Origin: an uncultured candidate division Zixibacteria bacterium
GTDB lineage: Bacteria > Zixibacteria > MSB-5A5 > GN15 > FEB-12
DNA length: 6,337 nt
NCBI GenBank assembly: GCA_913009765.1
Contig: CAJVYT010000264.1
Coordinates: forward strand, 1-6,337
Direction: 5' to 3'
Position 1 is the stretch's first letter. Each line of letters begins with the position of its first letter. Below, piece after piece: positions 6,318 through 6,337 of the stretch. A program made the position numbers and the translations under genes. Below the pieces are notes generated by a model. That model made no database searches and was not told the origin of the DNA. It saw only the letters and a list, made by a program, of their open reading frames with translations.

Positions 6318-6337
6318 AAAAAAAAAAAAAAAATGAA
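6318..6337. other. Poly-A run and contig tail after adapter
   Basis: Sixteen A (6318-6333) followed by TGAA, directly after the outer end of the P5 adapter. This mirrors the poly-T at the left end and is sequencing read-through past the library molecule, not a biological tail. Confidence 0.9.

Noticed and set aside
5957..6319. Plus-strand open frame of 120 codons at the right end
   Set aside because: Its C-terminus (RSEERRVGKECRSRWSPYH) is translated adapter and the rest is antisense to the glycosyltransferase.

Overview
The window is an assembled bacterial contig, probably metagenomic, that carries untrimmed Illumina TruSeq library adapter at both ends. Bases 34-97 are the P7/index adapter, with the 6-nt index at 58-63, preceded by poly-T. 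Bases 6260-6317 are the reverse complement of the P5 universal adapter, followed by poly-A. Genuine genomic DNA is therefore only about 98-6259, and both ends are artificial cuts. Two open reading frames run into the adapters and acquire false protein termini (…RSEEHTSELQSH at the left, MIRRPPRSTLFPYTTLFRS at the right).

The biological insert is a tightly packed run of five genes, all on the minus strand. It looks like the interior of a surface- or exopolysaccharide biosynthesis locus. In transcription order, right to left, the genes are: (1) a GT4-like glycosyltransferase lacking its 5' end (5084-6259); (2) a Wzx/PST-type polysaccharide flippase (3754-5091); (3) an FrhB/FdhB-family iron-sulfur flavoprotein with two N-terminal 4Fe-4S motifs (2370-3749); (4) a heparinase II/III-fold protein (442-2364, real start possibly 2313); (5) the N-terminus of a Gfo/Idh/MocA-type NAD(P)-dependent oxidoreductase (98-382), cut by the adapter. 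The first four genes overlap by 8 nt or are separated by only 4-5 nt. A 59-nt gap precedes the fifth.

A working model, which is inference from family membership and context, is as follows. The glycosyltransferase adds a sugar to a lipid-linked repeat unit and the flippase exports the finished unit. The FrhB-like protein and the Gfo/Idh/MocA protein carry out redox modification of a sugar precursor or repeat unit. The heparinase-fold protein acts on a uronate-containing glycan. No Wzy polymerase, chain-length regulator, pyruvyltransferase or export machinery is visible, so the locus must continue on both sides.

The organism cannot be named. DNA is AT-leaning (around 40% GC by eye). Two of the genes can only start at TTG, and no gene with a visible start is preceded by a clear Shine-Dalgarno sequence. 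This suggests a lineage with low Shine-Dalgarno dependence, but four starts are too few to assign a phylum. There are no RNA genes, mobile elements, CRISPR arrays or gene-free stretches above 300 nt. I see no convincing evidence for a new defence or mobile system. The points most worth following are the adapter chimerism, the heparinase-fold protein whose catalytic Asn-His pair reads Asn-Phe, and the iron-sulfur flavoprotein inside a polysaccharide operon.
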